Of a stretch of DNA of 64,000 nt, positions 42,140 through 50,926 are shown piece by piece. Under the pieces are notes generated by a model, which ran no database searches, was not told the DNA's origin, and saw only the letters and a program-made list of their open reading frames with translations. The DNA comes from UBA4744 sp963717135 (GTDB taxonomy: Bacteria > Actinomycetota > Acidimicrobiia > Spongiisociales > UBA4744): positions 124,001-188,000 of the forward strand of contig CAVQVN010000005.1 in the NCBI GenBank assembly GCA_963717135.1. The letters run 5' to 3'. Position 1 is the first letter of the stretch. The number at the start of each line of letters is the position of its first letter. The translations under genes were made by a program, and so were the position numbers.

Positions 42140-43150
42140 GTGACACCCGCCGAAATGAATGCCGTAGTGATGCGCACTCCGGGTGATCCCGATGTTTTGC
42201 GCGCTACTCGCGTCCCGGTTCCCCGCCCGGGCGAGGAGCAGGTCTTGCTACGGGTGCACGCCGCCGCCGTTGCCCAGCCTGTGATCCGGTCGGGCAAAAC
42301 GCCGGCAGTCATCCCCACCTTGCCGGGTTCGGAGGCCTCCGGTGAGGTAATCCTGGTGGGCCGGGGAGTAACCCGTTGGTCCCGTGGTCACCGGGTGGTC
42401 GCCGTCGGTGATTCGATCAGCAGAAATCAGCCCGGCACTTATGCGGATTATCTGATGGTCTCCTCCAAGGACTTACATGCGATCCCCGACAACGTGTCGT
42501 TCCTCGGCGCCGTCAGCGTCGGGAGGGCCTTCGCCACAGCCTGGTCGGCGCTCATCGAAGATGGTCGGCTCGGCATGAACGAACGGGCGGTGGTGATCGG
42601 TGCCGCTCACCCGATTGGTATCGCGGCCGTCCAGATCTGCCGCTGGAGAGATAGCCCGGTTATAGCCGTGGCGAACGGTCGCCATGCTCCCCGATTGGGA
42701 GCACTGGGAGCAACCCGCACGATCTCTCGGTCGGCCCCGGACCTCGCCGGTCATGTCATCGCCGGGCTCGGGGCGCGACCGGCCAACGTCGTATTGAACG
42801 TCACCGGGGAAAAGCTGTCCGAGTCGCTGCAGATGTTGCATCGCCACGGACGGCTGGTTCTCACCAGCGGTGGCCATCCGCAACCGCTTGACCTGAACCT
42901 GCTCGTGGATCGAAACGCCCATGTTATGGGCTCATCAGCCCGCGTCGACGAAGCCGACATATCCCACATCCTCAAGCTTCTCAGTGAGGGAACCTTTATC
43001 CCCGTTATAGATTCGATCTTTCCGCTCTCCCAGGCGGCCCGGGCACACCAGCGGACCGAGTCCCCGGGGGTGTTCGGCGCGGTCCTGCTGATTCCGGACC
43101 ATCTCTACCAGTCAACTGAGAAGATCACCCAGCTTCGCGAAGAAGGCTGA
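42140..43150 (+). CDS. MDR-type NADPH oxidoreductase (quinone oxidoreductase/zinc-binding family)
   Basis: 336 residues from the GTG at 42140; an ATG at 42155 is possible. It has the GroES-like half (RVPVPRPGEEQVLLRVHAAAV, PTLPGSEASGEVILVGRGV), the cofactor half (ERAVVIGAAHPIGIAAVQI) and GVFGAVLLIPD at the end. Zinc ligands are not evident, so it is the zinc-free quinone-reductase type. The dinucleotide loop GAAHPIG departs from the usual GAAGGVG. Its 3' end overlaps the convergent unknown gene by 39 bp. Confidence 0.8.
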   Translation: MTPAEMNAVVMRTPGDPDVLRATRVPVPRPGEEQVLLRVHAAAVAQPVIRSGKTPAVIPTLPGSEASGEVILVGRGVTRWSRGHRVVAVGDSISRNQPGTYADYLMVSSKDLHAIPDNVSFLGAVSVGRAFATAWSALIEDGRLGMNERAVVIGAAHPIGIAAVQICRWRDSPVIAVANGRHAPRLGALGATRTISRSAPDLAGHVIAGLGARPANVVLNVTGEKLSESLQMLHRHGRLVLTSGGHPQPLDLNLLVDRNAHVMGSSARVDEADISHILKLLSEGTFIPVIDSIFPLSQAARAHQRTESPGVFGAVLLIPDHLYQSTEKITQLREEG

Positions 43151-43840
43151 TCTCGCCAGAACCTCATCGGCCCCCGCTTGTTGAGCCCGACGAAGACCCG
43201 ACCGATCGACGTGAGGTCCAAAGGCGATCACCCGAACTCCCCACGCTGTGAGCTGCTCGATGGCCTCGAGTGCCCCCGACAGGGTGAGGTCGACCAGCAC
43301 CAGATCCGGTTTGCGTCCGCCGGCGAGTAGAGAGGCTGTGGCACCGTCGTCCCATACCACGAACTCGGAACCGGACCCGACCACGAGCGGTTCGACTCGC
43401 GATCGATCCATGAGATTGAGAGAACGCAACCCGACCAGGTGAGAACGACCGAGGGCCCTGGCTTTGGCGGCGCCCCAGGCCAGGTGCGCCATCCATACCT
43501 CATCGCCGAGCTCCCGGGAGGAAGCCGGGGCCAGGTCGTAGAGGTCGCCCGGCAATGCCGCCATGGCCGCCGGGTCGCGGGCAATGGTGCCAATTCCGGC
43601 CGCTGCCAAAGCCTCGGTGGGAAACCGCATAGCCTCCTGGAATACCTCTAGCGGTCCGCGTCGCTGCTCGGCAAACGGAGCAGCCAGCAGCTCATCGAGA
43701 GTCTCCAGGAGCCACGAAACTCCTTTCTCCAGCGCATCGTCGAGCGTGTCCGGACGGCTCAACCCCTGCTCCTGAAGGCGTCCCTCGACGTGCCTCGGGA
43801 AGGCTGCGGCGAGAAGTGACGGCAGATCGGTGTTCGACAT
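43112..43840 (-). CDS. Unknown protein with a receiver-like C-terminal domain
   Basis: 242 residues from the ATG at 43840 with GGGAGGA upstream. The N-terminal 120 residues are helical and not recognised (GLSRPDTLDDALEKGVSWLLETLDELL). The C-terminal part (KPDLVLVDLTLSGALEAIEQLTAWGVRVIAFGPHVD, then AQQAGADEVLARSAF) follows the beta-alpha pattern of response-regulator receivers. The Asp in VLVDLTL sits where the phospho-acceptor would be, but the leading acidic pair and the conserved Lys are not clear. It may be a pseudo-receiver. The 3' end overlaps the MDR oxidoreductase gene on the other strand by 39 bp. Confidence 0.65.
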   Translation of the reverse strand: MSNTDLPSLLAAAFPRHVEGRLQEQGLSRPDTLDDALEKGVSWLLETLDELLAAPFAEQRRGPLEVFQEAMRFPTEALAAAGIGTIARDPAAMAALPGDLYDLAPASSRELGDEVWMAHLAWGAAKARALGRSHLVGLRSLNLMDRSRVEPLVVGSGSEFVVWDDGATASLLAGGRKPDLVLVDLTLSGALEAIEQLTAWGVRVIAFGPHVDRSGLRRAQQAGADEVLARSAFFAKLGDLLS

Positions 43841-43894
43841 AGAGATCGGTCCTCCCGGTTCTGGCATAGGGTAGAGAAACCACCGGCCCGGGCA

Positions 43895-44863
43895 TCAGCC
43901 CGAAAACACCTGCACCACCATCAGGCCCAGGGGACCCCGAACAACCCCGATGCCGACCCGGGTGAACTTGGCATCGAGGATATTGGCTCGATGACCGGGG
44001 CTATCCATGAGGCCTTCGTGGACGGTTCGAGAGGTTGCCGCCAGAGCCAGGTTTTCTCCGACGACCCGGAATGGGATGCCTGCGGCCGCCATGCGGTCGG
44101 CCACCGTCCCGGTGACGGCCGAGGTATGGCTGAAATACCCGGCGACGTACATCTCGGTGGCATGGCCGTCCCCAACCGCGGCGAGCGGCGACGACCAGGC
44201 CAAGGGCTCAAGACCCTCCTCAACCCGGGAGCGGTTGACCAGTTCGAAGATATCGTCGGCCGCGGTCTGGTCCGGCCGCAGGTCTTCGGCATCGGCCGGT
44301 GGTAGGGAGAGCGTTGCGTCTTCTTCGAGGATGACTTTCTCGCGTCCAACCAGCTCGTCGAGGTTGAGGAGAGCTTCGAGCACCCGGTCACCGGCCACGG
44401 TGTGGAACATTCGTTGGGGAATCGACTCGGGATCGGTGAGGGCGGAAGCTACGTTGGACTGGTCGATCCGGTCACCGACGGCGTCGGGAAGCGGGATCAC
44501 CACCAGCAGCGACAGCAGCAGCATCGCCACAAACAGCGCCCAGGCCAGCGCTAATCCGCCCCCGAACAGCCGGTTGCTCAGCACCAATCCGGGCATGGTG
44601 AAGACTCTCTGGAGGAAGTGGGCTCCCAGCGACGCTCCCACTCCGATCAGGATGAAGATGGCGATCCCGCCCACCAACCGGCCCATCTCCGGAGAGATAC
44701 CCAGCCAGTCGGCCAGCCCGTCGCCCACCAGGCCGCTGAACCGAAAGGCCAGCGCCAGACCGAGAATCAGGCCTGCCAGGTCCATTGCTTCGCGCACAAA
44801 TCCCCGCACCCAGCCCCGTACGAACAAGCCGGCGAAGTAGAGACCAAGCAGGAAGTCGATCAT
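43895..44863 (-). CDS. CvpA-family membrane protein fused to an extracellular CAP (SCP/PR1) domain
   Basis: 322 residues. Residues 1 to about 150 match CvpA (MIDFLLGLYFAGLFVRGWVRGFVREAMDLAGLILGLALAFRFS..., four helices). Residues about 195-322 are a CAP domain (DIFELVNRSRVEEGLEPLAWSSPLAAVGDGHATEMYVAGYFSH, GENLALAA, DSPGHRANILDAKFTRVGIGVV). CAP domains of this type lie outside the cell. The same Marinomonas-type architecture (CvpA then CAP) occurs in some actinobacteria, perhaps as an envelope-stress or cell-wall factor. I am unsure how widespread it is. Confidence 0.87.
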   Translation of the reverse strand: MIDFLLGLYFAGLFVRGWVRGFVREAMDLAGLILGLALAFRFSGLVGDGLADWLGISPEMGRLVGGIAIFILIGVGASLGAHFLQRVFTMPGLVLSNRLFGGGLALAWALFVAMLLLSLLVVIPLPDAVGDRIDQSNVASALTDPESIPQRMFHTVAGDRVLEALLNLDELVGREKVILEEDATLSLPPADAEDLRPDQTAADDIFELVNRSRVEEGLEPLAWSSPLAAVGDGHATEMYVAGYFSHTSAVTGTVADRMAAAGIPFRVVGENLALAATSRTVHEGLMDSPGHRANILDAKFTRVGIGVVRGPLGLMVVQVFSG

Positions 44864-44881
44864 GAGGGAACCTCCGGTTCC

Positions 44882-44993
44882 CTAGCTTCGAGCTGCGAGC
44901 GGCGAGCCTTCAGCCCCTGGCGGGCAAATACCCGACTCAGCCCCTGATCTGTCTGGTTCGTAGCTGGTTGCTCGTAGCTCGTAGCTGGTCGCT
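44882..44993. repeat. Inverted heptamer arrays ending at the alaX stop
   Basis: The left arm AGCTTCGAGCTGCGAGCGGCG (44884-44904) and right arm GTAGCTG/GTTGCTC/GTAGCTC/GTAGCTG (44960-44987) are opposite in orientation: GAGCTGCGAGC against GCTCGTAGCTC. About 55 bp lie between them. The right arm stops 6 bp before the stop codon of the AlaX gene. Confidence 0.75.
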
Positions 44994-45701
44994 TCATTGC
45001 ACTTCGATGCGGATCCGCTTGTTGGCCTTGCCCTTCGACTCCGTTTTGACGACCCGCACGGTGCCCACTTCGAGTGTCGACGAGACGTGGGTGCCTCCGT
45101 CGGCTTGTTTGTCCAGACCAACGATGTGAACCACGCGAATCGGATCGATGAAATCGGGGAGGAGATTGATCTTGGTCCTGATCAAGTCCGGATCGGCCAA
45201 CGCCTCAACACGGGGAAGGAAGAGGATCTCGACCGGGTGATCGGCCTGCAGTTCTTCATTGAGCTTGTCTTCGACCTGTTGGCCGAACTCAACCGAGATT
45301 CCCTCGAGTTCGAAATCCATTCGGGCGGCGCCGGGTTCCATGTTGCCGCCCGTGACCTTGGCGTCGAAGTCCCGCCAAATGATGGCTGAGAGCGAGTGCA
45401 GGGCTGTGTGCGTGCGCATGAGCAGGTGCCGGCGTTCCCAGTCGATTTCCGCCGTCACCTCGACCCCGACGGGGGGCGGATCACCCTGGAAAACGTGGAG
45501 CAATCTTCCCTGGCGGCGCACCGTGTCGGTGATCTCGACCTGCCCATGGGGCCATCGAATCCATCCGGTGTCGCCGGGCTGGCCGCCTCCGCGGGGGTAG
45601 AACACCGTCTGGGTGAGGATGATGCCGTCTTCGTCCACCCGCTCCACCATCGTGTCGACCGAACGCTGATAGGCGTCCCGGGCGGCGATTTCGTCGGTCA
45701 T
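44994..45701 (-). CDS. Alanyl-tRNA editing protein (AlaX family)
   Basis: 235 residues covering the second half of the editing domain: TVFYPRGGGQPGDTG, the metal motif HTALHSLSAIIW (HxxxH) and QADGGTHVSSTLEVG, where the usual Cys before GGTH is Asp as in some AlaX proteins. It hydrolyses mischarged Ser- or Gly-tRNA(Ala) in trans. AlaRS itself is not in the window. The stop is next to the heptamer array. The upstream gene is divergent. Confidence 0.88.
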   Translation of the reverse strand: MTDEIAARDAYQRSVDTMVERVDEDGIILTQTVFYPRGGGQPGDTGWIRWPHGQVEITDTVRRQGRLLHVFQGDPPPVGVEVTAEIDWERRHLLMRTHTALHSLSAIIWRDFDAKVTGGNMEPGAARMDFELEGISVEFGQQVEDKLNEELQADHPVEILFLPRVEALADPDLIRTKINLLPDFIDPIRVVHIVGLDKQADGGTHVSSTLEVGTVRVVKTESKGKANKRIRIEVQ

Positions 45702-45807
45702 CTCCTACTCCCGTCTGCCAAGATCCGTGTGCATTTGGCAAGCGTAGACGGCTATGCTGCCGAATCCCCCTTTGGGGGGTTGGAAGAGCTAACGAGAGGG
45801 AAACATC

Positions 45808-47022
45808 ATGAAACGATCGCTAAGAATGCTGGCCGCGGTGGCCGTGTTCGCGATCATCGCGGCCGCTTGCTCCGGTGGCGGATCAGGCGGGGCGCTCAAG
45901 ATCGGAACCGACCTGCCGCAAACCGGCGACCTGGCGGTGCTCGGACCGCCGATGGTGGAAGCCGTCAATATGGCCGTCCGCGATATCAACGAGGGTGGCG
46001 GCGTCAACGGTGAAGATGTCGAGTTGTTTGTCGGCGACTCAGGAACGAACGAACAGGTGGCTGCGGAAACGGCCGACCGGTTGATCAGTTCCGATGAGGT
46101 CCACGGCATCATCGGACCGGCCTCGTCACGGATCACCTTGTCGGTGATCGACAAGATCACCGGCGCCGGAATCCCGATGTGTTCGCCGTCGAACACCGGT
46201 TCGTCACTCACGACCTACGAGTCGGACGTACCCGGGTTCTACTTCCGCACGGCGCCGCCGGACAACCTGCAGGGACCGGCTCTGGCCGATGTCATCCTGG
46301 GCGACGGTCGCAGCAACGTGGCAGTCGTGGCTTTGAATGATGAGTACGGACAGGGGTTTGCGGGCTTTCTCAAGTCCGCGCTGATTGCAGGCGGTGCCAA
46401 CATCGCGGTCGACGTGGCGTACGACCCGAACGGCACCGACTTCAGCGCCGATGTCCAGCAGGTGGTTGACGCGGCGCCAGACGCCGTTGTGTTGATCTCG
46501 TTCCCGGACACGGGTACCCGAATCATCACCGGACTGATCGAGAACGGTCTGAGCCCGGCCATCATGTACACCGCAGACGGTATGCAGTCCGCCGACGTCA
46601 TCGGCCAGATCAGCCCCGACGATCCGGCCGGGCTCAACGGCATGAAGGGCACGGCGCCTTCGGCGCAAGGCTCGCAGGCCTTCACCGATGCCTTCGCTGC
46701 GTTCGCACCCGGGGTTGCCACCATCTTCTCGGCCCACGCCTATGACTGCACGATCATCATGGCGCTGGCCGCCGAGTCGGTTGGCTCGAACGATTCGGCC
46801 GAGATCGCCGGAGCCATGGTCGGCGTCACTCAGGGCGGGACCAAGTGCGATACATACGCGTCCTGCAAGGCGCTGCTCGACGACGATACGGACATCGACT
46901 ACGACGGCGCTTCCGGTCCCGGTGAATGGGTACCCGAGGGTGAGCCGGCGGCCGGCACCTACGATGTGTGGGAGTTCCGCGACGGCGAGGTTGTCACGCT
47001 CGACATCGTCAACGTCGGATAA
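45808..47022 (+). CDS. LivK-like ABC transporter substrate-binding lipoprotein
   Basis: 404 residues: a lipoprotein signal (MKRSLRMLAAVAVFAIIAAAC) and then a type-1 periplasmic-binding domain (LKIGTDLPQTGDLAVLGPPMVEAVNMAVRDIN, GIIGPASSRITLSVIDKI, NVAVVALNDEYGQGFAGFLK). Two cysteines near the C-terminus (TKCDTYASCKAL) may form a disulfide. It faces away from, and probably serves, the LivFGMH set encoded on the minus strand just downstream. A small hairpin CCCCC-TTT-GGGGG (45766-45778) precedes the gene. Confidence 0.9.
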   Translation: MKRSLRMLAAVAVFAIIAAACSGGGSGGALKIGTDLPQTGDLAVLGPPMVEAVNMAVRDINEGGGVNGEDVELFVGDSGTNEQVAAETADRLISSDEVHGIIGPASSRITLSVIDKITGAGIPMCSPSNTGSSLTTYESDVPGFYFRTAPPDNLQGPALADVILGDGRSNVAVVALNDEYGQGFAGFLKSALIAGGANIAVDVAYDPNGTDFSADVQQVVDAAPDAVVLISFPDTGTRIITGLIENGLSPAIMYTADGMQSADVIGQISPDDPAGLNGMKGTAPSAQGSQAFTDAFAAFAPGVATIFSAHAYDCTIIMALAAESVGSNDSAEIAGAMVGVTQGGTKCDTYASCKALLDDDTDIDYDGASGPGEWVPEGEPAAGTYDVWEFRDGEVVTLDIVNVG

Positions 47023-47043
47023 GAGAACTCATCCGCCACGAAC

Positions 47044-47069
47044 GAAAGGGGCCCTGCGGGGCCCCTTTC
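47044..47069 (+). terminator. Intrinsic-type terminator after the LivK-like gene
   Basis: GAAAGGGGCCC pairs perfectly with GGGCCCCTTTC across a 4-nt loop, 22 bp past the stop codon. There is no extended T run. Confidence 0.8.
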
Positions 47070-47071
47070 AA

Positions 47072-47176
47072 CGTGGAAGGTGGGAAGTTCGACGTGGGAA
47101 GTCCGTCGCCCGCAAGGTTCCTGGTTCGAAGGTTGACGCTCGAAGCTCGAAGCTCGTGGCTCGCAGCTCGCAGCTA
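47072..47176. repeat. GCTCGAA-type heptamer array ending at the livF stop
   Basis: GCTCGAA, GCTCGAA, GCTCGTG, GCTCGCA, GCTCGCA run from 47136 to about 47173, directly against the stop codon (47174-47176) of the LivF-type gene. A looser GGTGGGAAGTTCGACGTGGG stretch occupies the left part of the gap. Confidence 0.75.
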
Positions 47177-47908
47177 CTTCGCCGCCAGTGTTCCCAGGTA
47201 GAGCTCAATCACCTTGGGGTCGTGGAGAAGTTCCCTTCCGGTGCCGGTATAGGCGTTCTGACCCTGATCGAGAACATATCCTCGGTCCGAGATTTGCAGG
47301 CAACGCCGGGCGTTTTGTTCGACCATGATGATCGATACGCCCGTCTGTTTGATCTGGTGGATCCGATCGAACACCTCATCCTGATTGGCAGGCGACAACC
47401 CTGCCGACGGTTCGTCGAGCAGCAACACGGACGGGTCCATCATCAGTGCTCGGCCCATGGCCACCATCTGTCGCTCGCCACCCGACATGGCCCCAACCCG
47501 CTGGTTCTTGCGCTCAGACAATCGTGGAAAGAGGTTGGCCACAAAATTGGCCCTCGGGCGGAACAGATCCGGGCGCAGGTAACAGCCCATCTGCAGGTTC
47601 TCTTCCACCGTCAACGACGGAAAAACGTTCTCGGTCTGAGGGACAAACCCGACTCCCTTTTGCACGAGTTCGTGGGCGGCCAGATTGGAGATTTCCTCAC
47701 CTCGCAGCTTTATCGAACCCGATCGCAACTCCACCAGCCCGAAAATCGTCTTCAGCAAAGTCGATTTGCCTGCTCCATTTGGTCCGATGATGCCGACCAG
47801 CTCCCCCTCAGCCAGCGTGAGGTGACTCCCCCGGACGATGTCAACGCCCGGCAGGTAACCCGATACCACGTCGCGGCTCTCCAGCAGAGGTTGTGGGTCA
47901 GAGCTCAT
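47174..47908 (-). CDS. ABC transporter ATP-binding protein (LivF family), second system
   Basis: 244 residues. Walker A GPNGAGKST, signature MSGGERQMVAMGRAL, Walker B VLLLDEPSAGL and H-loop VEQNARRCLQISDRG are complete. The ATG overlaps the stop of the LivG-type gene (ATGA). It is the last gene of the second LivH-LivM-LivG-LivF transcript. The matching binding protein is probably the convergent LivK-like lipoprotein. Confidence 0.9.
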   Translation of the reverse strand: MSSDPQPLLESRDVVSGYLPGVDIVRGSHLTLAEGELVGIIGPNGAGKSTLLKTIFGLVELRSGSIKLRGEEISNLAAHELVQKGVGFVPQTENVFPSLTVEENLQMGCYLRPDLFRPRANFVANLFPRLSERKNQRVGAMSGGERQMVAMGRALMMDPSVLLLDEPSAGLSPANQDEVFDRIHQIKQTGVSIIMVEQNARRCLQISDRGYVLDQGQNAYTGTGRELLHDPKVIELYLGTLAAK

Positions 47909-48786
47909 TCGCCACCATCCTCTTCCGAGTGTTCGTCAATAGCGTCAGCGCCGGGATCCGGAACGGCGGCTTCCCCGTGATGGCGACCCAAATAGGCATC
48001 GATGACGGCCGGATTGGCGGCCACGTCGGCGGGACGGCCTTCGGCGATCACCTTGCCCTCACCCATTACCACGATCCAGTCGCTGATGTCCATGATGACG
48101 TCCATGTCGTGCTCGATGAAGACAACCGAAACTCCCTCGTCGCGGAGAGCCTTGATATGGACAAGCAGCGATTCGGTCAGGACCGGATTGACTCCGGCCA
48201 TCGGCTCGTCCAGCATGATCAGCGAAGGCTCGACCATGAGGGCCCGGGCGAGTTCCAGCAGTTTTCGCTGCCCTCCCGAGAGGGTTCCCGCCAGGTCGTC
48301 TCGCATGTGCGACAGCGAGAATCGCTCCAGAAGAACGTCGGCGCGTGCCTCGATTTCCTTCTCCTGTTTCCGCCACTTCCACGGGAGCAGCGCTCCGATG
48401 GCCGATTCGCCGGACTGGCCGGTCGCTCCGAGTTTCATGTTCTCCATGACCGATAGTTTCATCAATGCCTTCGTCAGCTGGAAGGTCCGCACCATGCCCA
48501 ATCTGGCCACCCGATAGGCAGAAACCCCGGCCAGATCGTGGCCTGAAAAAGCCCAGGTGCCACCGTTGGGGGTGTCGAACCCGGTGAGGAGATTGAACAA
48601 CGTAGTCTTGCCTGCTCCGTTCGGGCCGATCAGCCCGGTGATAGCGCCCCGTTGCACTTCGAGATGCTCGACATCAACTGCCACCAACCCACCGAAGCGA
48701 CGATTGACCCCGTCGGCCACCAACACCGGGTCGGGTTTTGGTGCACCGGGAACCGGTGATACGCCGGTAAACACGTCAGCGAGCAT
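47905..48786 (-). CDS. ABC transporter ATP-binding protein (LivG family), second system
   Basis: 293 residues. Walker A GPNGAGKTT, signature LSGGQRKLLELARAL, Walker B LIMLDEPMAGV, H-loop EHDMDVIMDISD. The C-terminus carries an acidic, low-complexity tail (DPGADAIDEHSEEDGGE). The start overlaps the LivM-type stop by 11 bp. It powers the permease pair. Confidence 0.9.
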   Translation of the reverse strand: MLADVFTGVSPVPGAPKPDPVLVADGVNRRFGGLVAVDVEHLEVQRGAITGLIGPNGAGKTTLFNLLTGFDTPNGGTWAFSGHDLAGVSAYRVARLGMVRTFQLTKALMKLSVMENMKLGATGQSGESAIGALLPWKWRKQEKEIEARADVLLERFSLSHMRDDLAGTLSGGQRKLLELARALMVEPSLIMLDEPMAGVNPVLTESLLVHIKALRDEGVSVVFIEHDMDVIMDISDWIVVMGEGKVIAEGRPADVAANPAVIDAYLGRHHGEAAVPDPGADAIDEHSEEDGGE

Positions 48787-49771
48787 CGATCAACGTCTCC
48801 TCCCGGCTTCCGAAGAGGCCCTGGGGGCGGAAGGTCATCAACAACATGAGCCCGAGTCCCACCAGTATCCAACGGACTGCAGCCACTTCCTGGGCAGACA
48901 GCAGCCAGTCGGGGATATAACCGACCGTGACCGCCTGTCGCAGGATTGCCTCCGTGAAAGACAGCAGGAACCAGAAAAGGATCGATCCCACTACCGGCCC
49001 CATCACCCGGCCGGGACCACCGAGAATGACCACCGCATAAGCCAGGAAGGTGAATAGCGGTTGGAACGAGTCGGGGTTGACCGACTGTGTCTGTACGGCA
49101 AAGAAGATACCGGCCAGCGAACCGATGGCCCCTCCGATCGCCAGGCTCTGCAGTTTGTACCCGAAGACGTTCTTCCCGAGTGCCCTGGCAGCGTCCTCGT
49201 CCTCTCGGATAGCTTTGAGTACTCGTCCCCACGGTGCTCGGGTCAGTGCCCAGACCAGCCAGACAGACAGCGCCACCACCAGCCACCCGACGACGATGGC
49301 CCACAGCGTGTTGGCGTCCCAGGTGATCCGCCAGATCCCATAGGAACCGCGCGGAAACGGGTTGAGCGAGTAGAACTCATCGGCGAATTTCTGGATACCG
49401 AACACACCCTGGGTGAGCGGCTCGAGGGCGCTCGACCGAACAAGAAGGCGGAGAATCTCGGCGGCGGCGATCGTCACGATCGCCAGGTAGTCCTCACGCA
49501 GCCGCAGGGTCGGTAGCCCGTAGATGAGGCCTAGCAATACCGCGGCGGTAATACCGATCAGCACGCCCAGCCAGAGAGGCCCGCCCAGATTGACCGTGAT
49601 CGCCGTGCCGTACCCCCCGACCAGCAAGGACCCGACGTGGCCGAAATTGAGGAGACCGGTGTAGCCAAACATCACGTTGAGACCAACGCCGGCCAGGGCA
49701 AACATCACGGCGGAGGTGCCCAACGCAGAGCGCAATGCATCAACGAGTGCGCGGACGACATCGAAGTCCAC
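48776..49771 (-). CDS. Branched-chain amino acid-type ABC permease (LivM family), second system
   Basis: About 331 residues from a GTG at 49771 that overlaps the LivH stop by one base (TAGTG); a longer frame to 49876 only re-reads livH. LivM landmarks are GVGLNVMFGYTGLLNFGHVG, TLRLREDYLAIVTIAAAEI and the coupling region RVLKAIREDEDAARALGKNVF. It forms the channel with the LivH-type protein. Confidence 0.88.
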   Translation of the reverse strand: MDFDVVRALVDALRSALGTSAVMFALAGVGLNVMFGYTGLLNFGHVGSLLVGGYGTAITVNLGGPLWLGVLIGITAAVLLGLIYGLPTLRLREDYLAIVTIAAAEILRLLVRSSALEPLTQGVFGIQKFADEFYSLNPFPRGSYGIWRITWDANTLWAIVVGWLVVALSVWLVWALTRAPWGRVLKAIREDEDAARALGKNVFGYKLQSLAIGGAIGSLAGIFFAVQTQSVNPDSFQPLFTFLAYAVVILGGPGRVMGPVVGSILFWFLLSFTEAILRQAVTVGYIPDWLLSAQEVAAVRWILVGLGLMLLMTFRPQGLFGSREETLIDAR

Positions 49772-50874
49772 TAACCGACCCTCTCTTTCTTTCCGAGAAT
49801 GCCCTGGGGTCGCACCAGCAGCACGATGATGAGGATTCCGAAGGCGATCACCAGCTTGAACTCCGTCGAGAGCCACAGGCTGGAGACCTGCGTCACTACG
49901 CCGATCAGGACTCCCCCGACCATCGCCCCAAAGGCAGTACCCAAACCGCCCAGGATGACGGCGGCAAACATCAGCAGCAGCAACTTGAAGCCCAGATCCC
50001 AGGAGACACCGGCAAATCCGATCCCCTGAAAGACGCCTCCGAGCGCCGCCAGGGCGGCCCCTCCCACCCAGGTGGCGAGGATCACTTTGCGAACATCGAT
50101 ACCAGAAGCTTCTGCCAGATCCCTGTTGTCGGCAACCGCCCGCATCGCCGTGCCCAACTTCGTCTTCATGAGGAGCAGACCGACGAGAGCCAGGACGAGC
50201 GCCGAGATGACAATGATGGCCAGCTTCACATCGGTGATCGAAACCGGTCCGTAGTTCTTGGCAACCTGCGTTGCGTAGTCGCGGTACTTCTGGGTCTGGC
50301 TGCCGTACCAGATGAGAATCACATGCCGTACCACCAGAGACAAGCCGATGGTCGTGACGATCAGGGAGATATTCGGCACCTTGCGCCTCCGAAGCGGGCC
50401 GAAGACACCCTTCTCCAGTCCGGCACCGAGTAACCCACCGGCGATTACGGCAATCAAGGCTGCGACGGCCAGGGTCACCTGAAAGCCCCAGTTGCCGGCA
50501 TTGAAGAACCAGGCCACCACCGCCCCGAAGGTCACCAATTCTCCGTGGGCAAAATTGACCAATCCGGTCACACCAAAGATCAGCGAGAGCCCCACGGAGG
50601 TGAGGGAAATGATCAGTCCCACGACCAGACCGTCTACGACCACATTCAGGAATCGTTCTCCAAGATTACGCCCGGACTGGGCAACGAGAGAGCTGCCACC
50701 GAGGGGTCCGGTGGCACCAAATGCTTGATCACTCACGACCGCCACCACGATGACTGCGAGCAACAGCGTCACCATTCGAGGCAAGGTGAGCCGTCGTCTT
50801 CCGACAGTCTGTTCATGATCAGGTTCTTGGGCGCGACGCCGAGCCAGAAGCTTGCTTCCTGGTTTCTCGACCAC
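49771..50874 (-). CDS. Branched-chain amino acid-type ABC permease (LivH family), second system
   Basis: About 367 residues from a GTG at 50874 preceded by GGGAGGAGG. After an unusual charged N-terminal stretch and an extra hydrophobic helix (MVTLLLAVIVVAVV), the LivH core follows: LIISLTSVGLSLIFGVTGLVNFAHGELVTFGA, and the coupling loop AVADNRDLAEASGIDVRKV. The N-terminal extension is about 70 residues longer than usual. First gene of the second transporter transcript. Confidence 0.87.
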   Translation of the reverse strand: MVEKPGSKLLARRRAQEPDHEQTVGRRRLTLPRMVTLLLAVIVVAVVSDQAFGATGPLGGSSLVAQSGRNLGERFLNVVVDGLVVGLIISLTSVGLSLIFGVTGLVNFAHGELVTFGAVVAWFFNAGNWGFQVTLAVAALIAVIAGGLLGAGLEKGVFGPLRRRKVPNISLIVTTIGLSLVVRHVILIWYGSQTQKYRDYATQVAKNYGPVSITDVKLAIIVISALVLALVGLLLMKTKLGTAMRAVADNRDLAEASGIDVRKVILATWVGGAALAALGGVFQGIGFAGVSWDLGFKLLLLMFAAVILGGLGTAFGAMVGGVLIGVVTQVSSLWLSTEFKLVIAFGILIIVLLVRPQGILGKKERVG

Positions 50875-50926
50875 TTCGCCTCCTCCCAAGAGGTCACGAC
50901 AGGTTAGGCAGATGCCGACCGGTGGT

